Notes under the pieces: generated by a model
The model's database searches: none
Told to the model about the DNA's origin: nothing
The model's input: the letters and a program-made list of their open reading frames with translations, nothing else
Assembly (NCBI RefSeq): GCF_014621695.1
Contig: NZ_CP061281.1
Location: 1,302,001-1,366,000, forward strand
DNA: 64,000 nt
Origin: Streptomyces xanthii
GTDB taxonomy: Bacteria; Actinomycetota; Actinomycetes; Streptomycetales; Streptomycetaceae
Direction: 5' to 3'
Shown: one piece after another, positions 49,247-56,614 of the stretch
How the letters are laid out: each line of letters starts with the position of its first letter
How positions within the stretch are numbered: position 1 is the stretch's first letter
Made by a program: the position numbers and the translations under genes

Positions 49247-49725
49247 CAGTCCCGCTCCTCCTTCCGGCGGCTGGCGGCGGCGCGCTTGGTCCGCTGGGGC
49301 GCGGCGCGGCGCTCCTCCTCCTGCGGCTCCGGCGTCGTGTCGCGGCTCTTCCCGCGGGTCTTCTCGCGGGCCTCCTCGAAGGCGTCCGAGACGGACTCCG
49401 CGACGCCGGTGAGCGCGCCCTTGGACTTGCCGCGGGCGCCGGACTCGGTGATCTCGCCGACGAGGTCGGGGAGTCCGGGATCCCGCTTCGGCCCGGCCTC
49501 CAGGTCGAGCCGGTTGCAGGCCTCGGCGAACCGGAGGTAGGTGTCGACGCTGGCGACCACGACCCTGACGTCGATCTTCAGGATCTCGATGCCGACCAGC
49601 GAGACGCGGACGAAGGCGTCGATCACCAGCCCTCGGTCCAGGACGAGTTCGAGTACGTCGTACAGTCCGCTCGTGCCGCGCGCGCCTGAGGCGCCGGCCG
49701 GCGGTTGTGCGGGGACGACGGTCAT
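49246..49725 (-). CDS. gvpA: Gas vesicle structural protein GvpA
   Basis: 159 residues from ATG 49725 with AGGAGGAGC upstream. Residues about 17-80 are the GvpA shell fold: SGLYDVLELVLDRGLVIDAF and LVGIEILKIDVRVVVASVDT, then YLRFAEACNRLDLEAGP. The remaining half is a charged extension (EEAREKTRGKSRDT through RTKRAAASRRKEERD), whereas cyanobacterial and halophile GvpA is about 70-75 residues. In vesicles this protein forms the ribbed wall. The tail would project outside or inside the wall or be trimmed. Confidence 0.92.
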   Translation of the reverse strand: MTVVPAQPPAGASGARGTSGLYDVLELVLDRGLVIDAFVRVSLVGIEILKIDVRVVVASVDTYLRFAEACNRLDLEAGPKRDPGLPDLVGEITESGARGKSKGALTGVAESVSDAFEEAREKTRGKSRDTTPEPQEEERRAAPQRTKRAAASRRKEERD

Positions 49726-49779
49726 GGGACCGCTCCTCCTTCGAGCGTCGTGGGCTGGGGGGCGGAAAACCGGGGACGG

Positions 49780-50097
49780 TCAGGGGCGCTCGGCCGAGGG
49801 GTGCGGCTCGGCCCGGCCGCGCTCGTAGCGGCGCAGTCGCCGGTAGCCGGTCAGCATCCCGTCCGGGCCAAGGCTGACGCGGTAACTGGCCAGCAGGCTC
49901 GTCGAGTCGGGGACCCGGGGCAGTTCGAGGACTTCGACGTCCAGTTCCCAGCCGTCCTCCGAGCGGGCGAACGAGGAGACCGACTCGGCCTCCTGGCCCA
50001 GGAGTCCGGCGAGCTGGCCCTGCGCCGCGCGCAGGACCTCCCCGGGGTCGGGCTCGGCGCCCGCCCCTGTGTCCGGTGTCTTCTCCGATTTGGTCAT
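49780..50097 (-). CDS. gvpO: Gas vesicle protein GvpO
   Basis: 105 residues from ATG 50097 with GGAGGGGG two bases upstream. VSSFARSEDGWELDVEVLEL and DSTSLLASYRVSLGPDGML match GvpO. First gene of the operon. GvpO affects vesicle abundance in other organisms, possibly through regulation. The 78-base gap to the transketolase end holds its promoter region. Confidence 0.92.
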   Translation of the reverse strand: MTKSEKTPDTGAGAEPDPGEVLRAAQGQLAGLLGQEAESVSSFARSEDGWELDVEVLELPRVPDSTSLLASYRVSLGPDGMLTGYRRLRRYERGRAEPHPSAERP

Positions 50098-50110
50098 GGC
50101 CCCCTCCGGG

Positions 50111-50134
50111 TCACCCGGAACACTCCGGGCAAAC
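50111..50134 (-). promoter_or_regulatory. Palindrome and sigma-B-like boxes upstream of gvpO
   Basis: On the minus strand GTTT, 14 bases, then GGGTGA resembles the GNNT-N14-16-GGGTAY pattern of the Streptomyces stress sigma B. The spacer includes CCCGGA-GTGT-TCCGGG, a perfect 6-bp inverted repeat. A start point here would fall inside the ribosome site, so the hairpin may be regulatory instead and the real promoter further up. Confidence 0.3.
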
Positions 50135-50175
50135 CTCAACCACAGTCAGATACAAGGCAATTGACGAGAATCGGG

Positions 50176-52050
50176 TCAGACGCGTCCGGCGCCGGCCGGT
50201 GTGATCTCGTGCTCGACGAGCAGTTCGACGGCGGCCACGATCGACGCGGCGTCGATCCCGGCCTCGTGCAGCTGCTCCTCGGGGGTGGCCGAGCCGGGCA
50301 TGGTGCGGACGCCGAGGCGGACCAGGCGCGGGGTCGGGGAGCCGTCGGAGAAGGCCTCGGCCACGGCGTCGCCGATGCCGCCCTCGGGATGGTGGTCCTC
50401 GACCGTGAGCAGACAGCCGGTGGCGTCCGCCGCCTCGCGCAGGGTCTCCCGGTCCACGGGTTTCACCGAGTACAGGTCGATGACGCGTACGGGGATGCCG
50501 ATCTCGGTCAGCTGGTCGGCGGCCCGCAGCGCCTCATGGACGGTGACGCCCGCGCCGACGATCGTGACGCGGTCGTCGTCCCCGGAGCGCAGCACCTTGC
50601 TGCCGCCCACGGGGAAGTCCTCGTGCGGCGGGTAGATCACGGGGGTGGCGCCGCGCAGGGTGCGCAGGTAGCGGATGCCGTCCAGGTCGGGCATGCGCGC
50701 GGTGAGCCAGGCCGTCTGGTTGGCGTCGCAGGGGTGCAGGACGGTCGAGCCGGGGATCGCACGGAACATGGCGAGGTCCTCCAGGCCCATCTGGGAGGGG
50801 CCGTCCTGTCCGATGGCGACACCGGCGTGCGAGCCGACGAGGTTGACGGAGGCGTTGCTGACGGCGGCCATCCGCAGGAAGTCGTGGGCGCGGGTCAGGA
50901 ACGCCGCGAACGTGGCCGCGAACGGGGTCCAGCCCCGGGAGGCGATGCCGACGCTCGCCGCGACGAGCTGCTGCTCGGCGATGTAGCACTCGACGTACCG
51001 CTCGGGGTGGTCCTCGGCGAAGAGGTCCGCGCGGGTGGAGTCGCCGACCTCGCCGTCGAGCACGACGACGTCGCCGCGCGCGGTGCCGAGCGCGGCGAGG
51101 GCCCGGCCGAAGGCGTCGCGGGTGGCCACCTCGTCGCCGACCTCGTAGCGGGGCAGGTCGACACGGTCGCGCCGCTCGGGGTGGCGGACCTGCACGGCGG
51201 GCGGCCGGGCCACGGCGACGTGGACGGCGCGGTCCCCGCCGAGCTCCTCGATCGCCGCGGCGGCGTCGGGCAGCGGTTTGCCGTGCCGGCCCTCCTTGTC
51301 CTCGACCTCGGCGACGCCCTTGCCCTTGAGGGTGCGCGCGAGGATCGCCGTGGGCTGCCCGACGGTGGCGCGGGCCTCGCCGAGTGCGCGGTCGATCGCG
51401 GCGACGTCGTGCCCGTCGATCTCCACCGTGTGCCAGCCGAACGCGCGGAAGCGGCGTCCGTAGGCGTCGAGGTCGTGGCCGTGCCGGGTGGGGCCGCGCT
51501 GGCCCAGCCGGTTCACGTCGACGATCGCGACGAGGTGGTCGAGGTGTTCGTGTCCGGCCATCTCCGCGGCCTCCCACACGGAGCCCTCGGCCAGCTCGCT
51601 GTCCCCGCACAGCACGTACACGCGGTATCCGGCGTGATCGAGGTGCTGTCCGGCGAGAGCGGTGCCGACGGCGACGGGCAGGCCCTGGCCCAGCGAGCCG
51701 GTCGCCGTCTCGACCCAGGGCAGCCGGCGCGGGGTCGGATGCCCTTCGAGCCGGCTGCCGAGCCGGCGGAAGGTGAGCAGTTCGGTCTCGCCGATGGCCC
51801 CGGCCGCCTTGTACGCGGCGTAGAGCAGCGGTGACGCGTGGCCCTTGGACAGGATGAAGCGGTCGTTGCCGGGGTGGTCGGGGCGGGCGAAGTCGTAGTG
51901 CAGGTGGCGGGCGAGCAGCACGGCCATGAGGTCGGCGGCGGACATCGACGAGGTCGGGTGGCCGGAGCCGGCGGCGTCCGCGGCACGGACGGCGTCGACG
52001 CGCAGCTGTCGGGCGAGTGCGTGCAGTTCCGTATCGGTCTGGGTGGTCAC
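50176..52050 (-). CDS. tkt: Transketolase
   Basis: 624 residues from GTG 52050, GGAGGCCGTC upstream. Thiamine diphosphate domain: SGHPTSSMSAADLMAVLLA, SKGHASPLLYAAYKA, GSLGQGLPVAVG, and the GDSELAEGSVWEAAEMAGHE metal site. Pyrimidine-binding domain: ECYIAEQQLVAASVGIASRG and SHAGVAIGQDGPSQMGLEDL. C-terminal domain from about 490. It moves two-carbon units in the pentose phosphate pathway. The length (about 620) matches the animal-like/shorter transketolase type rather than the 660-700 residue E. coli type. It lies upstream of and in line with the gas vesicle operon; the 78-base gap suggests its own promoter for gvpO, but readthrough is possible. Confidence 0.93.
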   Translation of the reverse strand: MTTQTDTELHALARQLRVDAVRAADAAGSGHPTSSMSAADLMAVLLARHLHYDFARPDHPGNDRFILSKGHASPLLYAAYKAAGAIGETELLTFRRLGSRLEGHPTPRRLPWVETATGSLGQGLPVAVGTALAGQHLDHAGYRVYVLCGDSELAEGSVWEAAEMAGHEHLDHLVAIVDVNRLGQRGPTRHGHDLDAYGRRFRAFGWHTVEIDGHDVAAIDRALGEARATVGQPTAILARTLKGKGVAEVEDKEGRHGKPLPDAAAAIEELGGDRAVHVAVARPPAVQVRHPERRDRVDLPRYEVGDEVATRDAFGRALAALGTARGDVVVLDGEVGDSTRADLFAEDHPERYVECYIAEQQLVAASVGIASRGWTPFAATFAAFLTRAHDFLRMAAVSNASVNLVGSHAGVAIGQDGPSQMGLEDLAMFRAIPGSTVLHPCDANQTAWLTARMPDLDGIRYLRTLRGATPVIYPPHEDFPVGGSKVLRSGDDDRVTIVGAGVTVHEALRAADQLTEIGIPVRVIDLYSVKPVDRETLREAADATGCLLTVEDHHPEGGIGDAVAEAFSDGSPTPRLVRLGVRTMPGSATPEEQLHEAGIDAASIVAAVELLVEHEITPAGAGRV

Positions 52051-52210
52051 GACGGCCTCCGGTAGGGGTCCGGTGGACGGGGCCGGGCGCGCGGCCGGCC
52101 AGGGACTCCGCGTCCCCCCGCCTCGAAGTGTCAAACGTGCGCCGGTGCTTCCCCCGGCGGCTTGCGGGAAATGATCACGCGGCCGGGGCGGGCCAACTAG
52201 GCTTCCGGGC

Positions 52211-52570
52211 ATGGAGATCCTGGGAACCACGCTGCGTGTCTGCGTCGAGGACCTGGAGTCCTCGGTCACCTTCTACGAACAGCTCGCCGGAAGCCCGGCC
52301 CTGCGCTTCGAGCGCGGCGGGGTCTCGGTGGCCGCCGTCGGCTGCTTCCTGCTGATGAGCGGCCCGGAGCGGGAGCTGGAGGTGCTGCGCAAGGTGTCCG
52401 CGACGATCGCGGTGCGGGACGTGGACGAGGCGAAGAGCGTGCTGGCGGCCTCGGGCGCGCAGGTCATCGCCGGTCCCGTGCCGACCCCGGTGGGGCGGAA
52501 CCTGATCGCGCGGCACCCGGACGGCTCGGTGTTCGAGTACGTGGACCGGCAGGCGGCCGGGACGGCCTGA
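52211..52570 (+). CDS. VOC-family (glyoxalase/dioxygenase-fold) protein
   Basis: 119 residues. One VOC module: LRVCVEDLESSVTFYEQLAG, a middle sheet, and the closing GRNLIARHPDGSVFEYVDRQ. Only some of the usual His/Glu metal ligands are seen (the Glu in VFEYVD), so metal binding is uncertain. No ribosome site; TAGGCT at 52198-52203 ends seven bases before the ATG, suggesting a leaderless message. Function not predictable. Divergent from transketolase. Confidence 0.85.
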   Translation: MEILGTTLRVCVEDLESSVTFYEQLAGSPALRFERGGVSVAAVGCFLLMSGPERELEVLRKVSATIAVRDVDEAKSVLAASGAQVIAGPVPTPVGRNLIARHPDGSVFEYVDRQAAGTA

Positions 52571-52630
52571 TCCGGCGGCCGCGCGACGTATCCTCGCCCG
52601 GAGCACGAGGGTGAAGGACGGGGTGCAGCC

Positions 52631-53485
52631 ATGGCCGGGAGCGCGAAGGACCGAGGGCGTGCGGACGGGACCGGGAAAGAGACCGGGAGCGGGTCCGCGA
52701 AGGAGAACGGAGGCGGGGCGGGGAACGGTCAGGGGCATGTGTCCCTGAGCGACCGGGCGCGCGAGGCGGTGCGGGAGCGGATCGTGGACCGCCGCTACCC
52801 GATGGGCTCACGCCTGGTGGAGCGCGAGGTCGCGGCCGAGCTGGAGATGTCCCGCGTGCCGGTGCGCGAGGCGCTGCGCGCGCTGGTCGCGGAGGGCCTG
52901 CTCGAACTGCTGCCGCGCAGCGGTGTGCGGGTACGCAGCCTGGAGCGGGCCGACGTCCGGCACCTGTACGAGGTGTGGGAGCCGCTCGCGGTCCAGGCCT
53001 CCCGGCTCGCGGCCCGCAAGGTGGCGGCGGCCGGCGCGGACGAGGACCGGGTCCTGGGCACGCTGCGCTCGACGCTGGAGACGGCGGAGCGGGCCGCGGC
53101 GGCGGACAAGGGCGCCGAGGAGGTGGCCGCGCACACCGCCTTCCACGAGGAGATCGTCGCGCTGTGCGACAACCCGCTGCTCGCCCGCACGATGGAGCAG
53201 CTGAGCTGGCAGTTGCAGCTGGTGTTCGGGCTGCGCGAGGAGCCGGCGCACATGCGGGCGCAGCACGCGGACATGTTCCGGCACATCGCGGCCGGCGACG
53301 CGGAGTCGGCGGCGGCCAGCACACTGCTGCACGTGCGGGACAGCCGGGCGGTGGCCGAGCGTTCCCTCTTCGGCGCGGCCGGTGACAGCGGCGGTGACGG
53401 TGACGGCCATGTCGACGCCGAGCTGTATACCAAAACGGAGGAGTCCGCGCCCCGGAAGAAGCGGAAGTCCCGCCAATCGTCGTGA
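52631..53485 (+). CDS. GntR-family regulator, FCD subfamily
   Basis: 284 residues. The first 35 are low-complexity (Gly/Ser/Lys). Winged helix: about 40-110 (GSRLVEREVAAELEMSRVPV, then EGLLELLPRSGVRVRSL). FCD domain to about 250 with AAHTAFHEEIVALCDNPLL as the metal-site helix. The tail ends in a basic stretch (PRKKRKSRQSS). It precedes two Tat-exported amidohydrolases; a perfect ATTGGTATACCAAT palindrome lies between, and a half site lies inside its own 3' end. It most likely represses those genes. Confidence 0.92.
   Translation: MAGSAKDRGRADGTGKETGSGSAKENGGGAGNGQGHVSLSDRAREAVRERIVDRRYPMGSRLVEREVAAELEMSRVPVREALRALVAEGLLELLPRSGVRVRSLERADVRHLYEVWEPLAVQASRLAARKVAAAGADEDRVLGTLRSTLETAERAAAADKGAEEVAAHTAFHEEIVALCDNPLLARTMEQLSWQLQLVFGLREEPAHMRAQHADMFRHIAAGDAESAAASTLLHVRDSRAVAERSLFGAAGDSGGDGDGHVDAELYTKTEESAPRKKRKSRQSS
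53425..53433. promoter_or_regulatory. GntR half site inside the regulator gene
   Basis: GTATACCAA shares the right arm and centre of the palindrome at 53539, about 118 bases away (11 turns), inside the 3' end of the GntR gene. Confidence 0.35.
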
Positions 53486-53538
53486 AATCCCCCTGACCAC
53501 TGCCACTCCTCGGACAGATCCTTGCCGCGCCTTCCCGA

Positions 53539-53552
53539 ATTGGTATACCAAT
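53539..53552. promoter_or_regulatory. GntR operator, perfect 14-bp palindrome
   Basis: ATTGGTATACCAAT, perfect, 37 bases before the first amidohydrolase ATG. TNGTNNNACNA-like arms are typical of FadR-subfamily GntR sites. Confidence 0.75.
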
Positions 53553-53588
53553 AGGCCAGCAAGACGATCCGCCCCCGAGGAGTCCGCA

Positions 53589-54887
53589 ATGTGCGTCGAA
53601 TCGACCCCGCCGCCGTCCGCCCGTCTGACCCGCCGCGGTGTGCTCGCCGCCTCCGCCGCGCTGGCCGGCACCGCGACCGCGTTCGCCGCCGGTGCCTCGC
53701 CCGCCTCGGCGTCCTCCGGCGCCGGCGCGCGCCGCTCCGAGCGCCCCGGCCCCGGCGGTGACCTGGTCGTCGAGGGCGGCACGCTGCTCGACCCGGCGAC
53801 CGGCGACGTCATCGAGGACGCGGTCGTCGTGATCCAGGCCGGCGTGGTCCGCGCGGCCGGCCGCCGCGGCCGCGTCGACGTGCCCAAGGACGCGCCCCGG
53901 CTGGACGCGCACGGCAGCTGGGTGCTCCCCGGACTCGTGGACTCGCACATCCACATCAACACCGTGGCCGAGGCCAAGGCCGCCCTGCGTCAGGGCGCCA
54001 CCACCGCGCGCAGCGGCTCCACGAACTTCTACCAGGACATCGCCGTGCGCGAGCTGGCCCGGCAGGCCCCCGAGCTCGCCCCGCGCCTGCGCGCCGCCGG
54101 TGTCTTCGTCTCGCCCGACCTCGGCGACACGATCCTCGGCGACCCCGACCTCACCGCGCTGGCCCGCCTGAAGGACGGCGTCGTCTCCGCCGCGGCGCTG
54201 CGCCGCGTCGTCGAGGTGAACGTGGCGCGCGGCGCCGACGTCATCAAGACCCGGTCCAACCCGCGCGCGGGCCTCGCCGAGCAGGACCCGCTGGAGCAGG
54301 TCTACACGTACGAGCAGCTCTCCGAGATCGTGTCGGCCGCCAAGAAGCACGGCAAGGGCGTCCTGTGCCACAGCTACAGCGAGCAGGGCTGCCACGACGC
54401 GGTGACCGCGGGCATCCGCTCGCTGGAGCACGGCGCGTTCGTCGGTGAGCGCACGCTCCACGAGATGCGCCGCCGCGGCACCTACTTCACGCCGACCATC
54501 GGCGCCATCGCCGGGATGATCGGCGACAAGGACCCGGTCCTCGACGAGCGCGGCCGCACCTACACGCCGCTGCTCAAGAAGGCGGCCCTCGCCGCGCACC
54601 GGATGGGCGTGCCCGTCGTCTCCGGCACCGACTCCTCCGGCGGCACCGTCGAGCCCGTCGGCGGCGAGATCGAGCTCATGCACTCGGCCGGATTCAGCCC
54701 GCTCGACGCGATCCGCACCGCCACGGTCAACGCGGCGAAGCTGCTCGGCCTCTCCGACACCGTGGGCCGCCTGGCCCGGGGCTTCGCCGGTGACCTGATC
54801 GTCGTGTCCGGCGACCCGCTGGCCGACCTCTCGGTCCTCAAGACCCCCACCCGCGTGGTGCACTCGGGCATCGCCCTCGCGGTCTGA
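53589..54887 (+). CDS. Tat-exported amidohydrolase
   Basis: 432 residues from ATG 53589 with GAGGAG upstream. Twin-arginine signal: LTRRGVLAASAALAGTATAF, cleaved near ASA-SSG (about residue 37). Amidohydrolase motifs: GLVDSHIHINTVAEA (HxH), KTRSNPRAG with lysine candidate, LCHSYSEQG (His), SLEHGAFVG (His) and VVSGTDSSGG (Asp). It acts outside the membrane on an unknown amide, ester or cyclic substrate; closest in layout to imidazolonepropionase/prolidase-type amidohydrolases. First gene of a GntR-controlled pair. Confidence 0.92.
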   Translation: MCVESTPPPSARLTRRGVLAASAALAGTATAFAAGASPASASSGAGARRSERPGPGGDLVVEGGTLLDPATGDVIEDAVVVIQAGVVRAAGRRGRVDVPKDAPRLDAHGSWVLPGLVDSHIHINTVAEAKAALRQGATTARSGSTNFYQDIAVRELARQAPELAPRLRAAGVFVSPDLGDTILGDPDLTALARLKDGVVSAAALRRVVEVNVARGADVIKTRSNPRAGLAEQDPLEQVYTYEQLSEIVSAAKKHGKGVLCHSYSEQGCHDAVTAGIRSLEHGAFVGERTLHEMRRRGTYFTPTIGAIAGMIGDKDPVLDERGRTYTPLLKKAALAAHRMGVPVVSGTDSSGGTVEPVGGEIELMHSAGFSPLDAIRTATVNAAKLLGLSDTVGRLARGFAGDLIVVSGDPLADLSVLKTPTRVVHSGIALAV

Positions 54888-54942
54888 AGCCCGCCGCCAC
54901 GCACGACCCGTACGTCTCTCACACCCCCATGAGGAGCAACGT

Positions 54943-56241
54943 ATGACTCCCCCTTCCCTGTCCCGTCGCGGTGTCCTGGCGGGCGCCGCGTCCCTCGGCG
55001 CGGCGACCCTCGCCCCGGCGGGGGCGGCACAGGCCGCGTCCGGCAGCGGGCGCGCGGAGCCGCGCAAGGCCGTGGTGTTCCGCAACATCCGGCCGTTCGG
55101 GGCCGCCGAGGCCGTGGACCTCACGGTGATCGACGGCGTCTTCTCGGACGAGCCGGCGCCCAAGGGCGCCAAGGTCGTCTACGGTGACGGCCGCATCGCG
55201 CTGCCGTCGCTGGTCGACGCGCACATCCACCCGGACAAGACGAGCTGGGGCGGCTCCTGGGTGACCCGCAAGCCGGCGAACACCATCGCCGAGTTCTGCG
55301 AGCAGGACGTCGAACTGTTCAAGGCGCAGAAGCGTCCGGTCGGCGAGCGCGCCTACGGGCTGATGGCGCACGCGGTCACCCGCGGCACCCGCGCCATGCG
55401 GGCGCACGCCGACGTGGCGCCGGCCTTCGGGCTCGCCGGGCTCGAAGGCATCGCCGAGGCGCGCGAGCGGCTCGCCGACGCGCTCGACGTGCAGCTCGTG
55501 GCGTTCCCGCAGCACGGTGTCGTGCGGACACCGGGCACGGACAAGCTCCTCGCGGAGGCGGCCCGCACGGGGCTGATCGACATGGTCGGCGGCATCGACC
55601 CGATCAGCTTCGACAACGCCCTCGACGAGCAGCTCGACTTCGTCTTCGACCTCGCCGACCGGCACGGCATCGGGGTGGACATCCACCTCCACGACCGTGA
55701 CGAGAAGGGGACGAAGGTGCTGCGCGGCATCATCGACCGTACGAAGGCGCTGTCGCTGCGCGGCAAGGTGACGGTCAGTCACGTGTTCTGCCTGCCGTAC
55801 CTGTCGGAGGGCGAGCTCGACACTATGGCCGGAGACCTGGCGGCGCAGGACATCGCGCTCACCACGGTGGCGCCGGGCCCGAACACGGTGCTGCCGATCG
55901 CCGCGCTGCAGAAGCACGGGGTGCGGGTCGGGCTGGGCTCGGACGGGGTCCGGGACTCCTGGAGTCCGTTCGGCAACGCGGACATGCTCCACCGGGCGCA
56001 CATCCTCGGCCAGATCACGGACGTCCGCCTCGACGAGGAACTGACCGCGTGCTACACGGTCGGTGCGAACGGCTCCGCCGATGTGATGGGCCTCCCCCAC
56101 GTCGACTTCGAGCCCGGCTCTCCGGCCGACTTCGTCCTGGTGCGCGGCGAGTGCGTGCCGCAGATCGTGGTCGACATGCCGCAGCGTGACCTGGTCGTCC
56201 ACGGGGGCCAGGTCGTGGCCCGCGCGGGCGAACTCGTCTGA
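54943..56241 (+). CDS. Tat-exported amidohydrolase, cytosine deaminase-like
   Basis: 432 residues, same length as its neighbour but a different subfamily. Twin-arginine signal LSRRGVLAGAASLGAATLAP. Cytosine-deaminase/NtaA-like motifs: LVDAHIHPDKTSWGGSW (HxH), GIDPISFDNALDEQ, DIHLHDRDEKG (His), VSHVFCLPYL (His) and LGSDGVRDSWSPFGNADML (Asp). GAGGAG lies before the ATG. Gene follows the first amidohydrolase by 55 bases and likely shares its message. Two secreted hydrolases would act in series or on related compounds; the identity is unknown. Confidence 0.92.
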   Translation: MTPPSLSRRGVLAGAASLGAATLAPAGAAQAASGSGRAEPRKAVVFRNIRPFGAAEAVDLTVIDGVFSDEPAPKGAKVVYGDGRIALPSLVDAHIHPDKTSWGGSWVTRKPANTIAEFCEQDVELFKAQKRPVGERAYGLMAHAVTRGTRAMRAHADVAPAFGLAGLEGIAEARERLADALDVQLVAFPQHGVVRTPGTDKLLAEAARTGLIDMVGGIDPISFDNALDEQLDFVFDLADRHGIGVDIHLHDRDEKGTKVLRGIIDRTKALSLRGKVTVSHVFCLPYLSEGELDTMAGDLAAQDIALTTVAPGPNTVLPIAALQKHGVRVGLGSDGVRDSWSPFGNADMLHRAHILGQITDVRLDEELTACYTVGANGSADVMGLPHVDFEPGSPADFVLVRGECVPQIVVDMPQRDLVVHGGQVVARAGELV

Positions 56242-56280
56242 CCCGACGGCAGGATCGATCGCCGGTTCCCCGCCGCTCCC

Positions 56281-56430
56281 CGAGGGCGCACGAAGTGCGC
56301 CTTTCAGGGGCGCGGGGAACTGCGCGACCAGCCACGACGCACTGTCACCCGGCGACGCATCAGCAGCCCGCAACGGCGCTGCCCCCAGGGGCTCCGCCCC
56401 GGCCCCCGCTCCTCAATCGCCGGAGGGGCC
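56281..56430. repeat. Interspersed GC-rich hairpin repeat, copy with both ends
   Basis: Inner hairpin GGCGCAC-GAA-GTGCGCC, then AGGGGCGCGGGGAACTGCGC, CACCCGGCGACG, and the closing CTCCTCAATCGCCGGAGGGG. With the next copy it takes up nearly all of the gap 56242-56614. Confidence 0.8.
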
Positions 56431-56450
56431 TGCTTTCGTCTCTCCCACCG

Positions 56451-56590
56451 CGGGGGCTGGTCGCGCCCCGCGGCGCAGCCGCTGATGTCACAGCCCCGCG
56501 CCCCTGGAGGTGCGCACTTCGTGTGGCACCTCCAGGGGCGCGGGGAACTGCGCGACCAGCCACGACGCGCCCGCACCCGGCGACGAACCC
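56451..56590. repeat. Interspersed repeat with perfect 20-bp hairpin
   Basis: CCCCGCGCCCCTGGAGGTGC (56494-56513) pairs perfectly with 56526-56545; the loop carries a second CAC-TTC-GTG hairpin. Flanked by GGGGGCTGGTCGCG on the left and GCGCGACCAGCCACGACG on the right, as in other copies. Likely terminates the amidohydrolase message. Confidence 0.85.
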
Positions 56591-56614
56591 GCAACCCGCG
56601 GCGGCGCCGCCCCC

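Noticed and set aside
50098..50134. A firm sigma-B promoter for gvpO
   Set aside because: The -10-like GGGTGA is so close to the ATG that a transcript from it would lose the ribosome site; kept only as a candidate.
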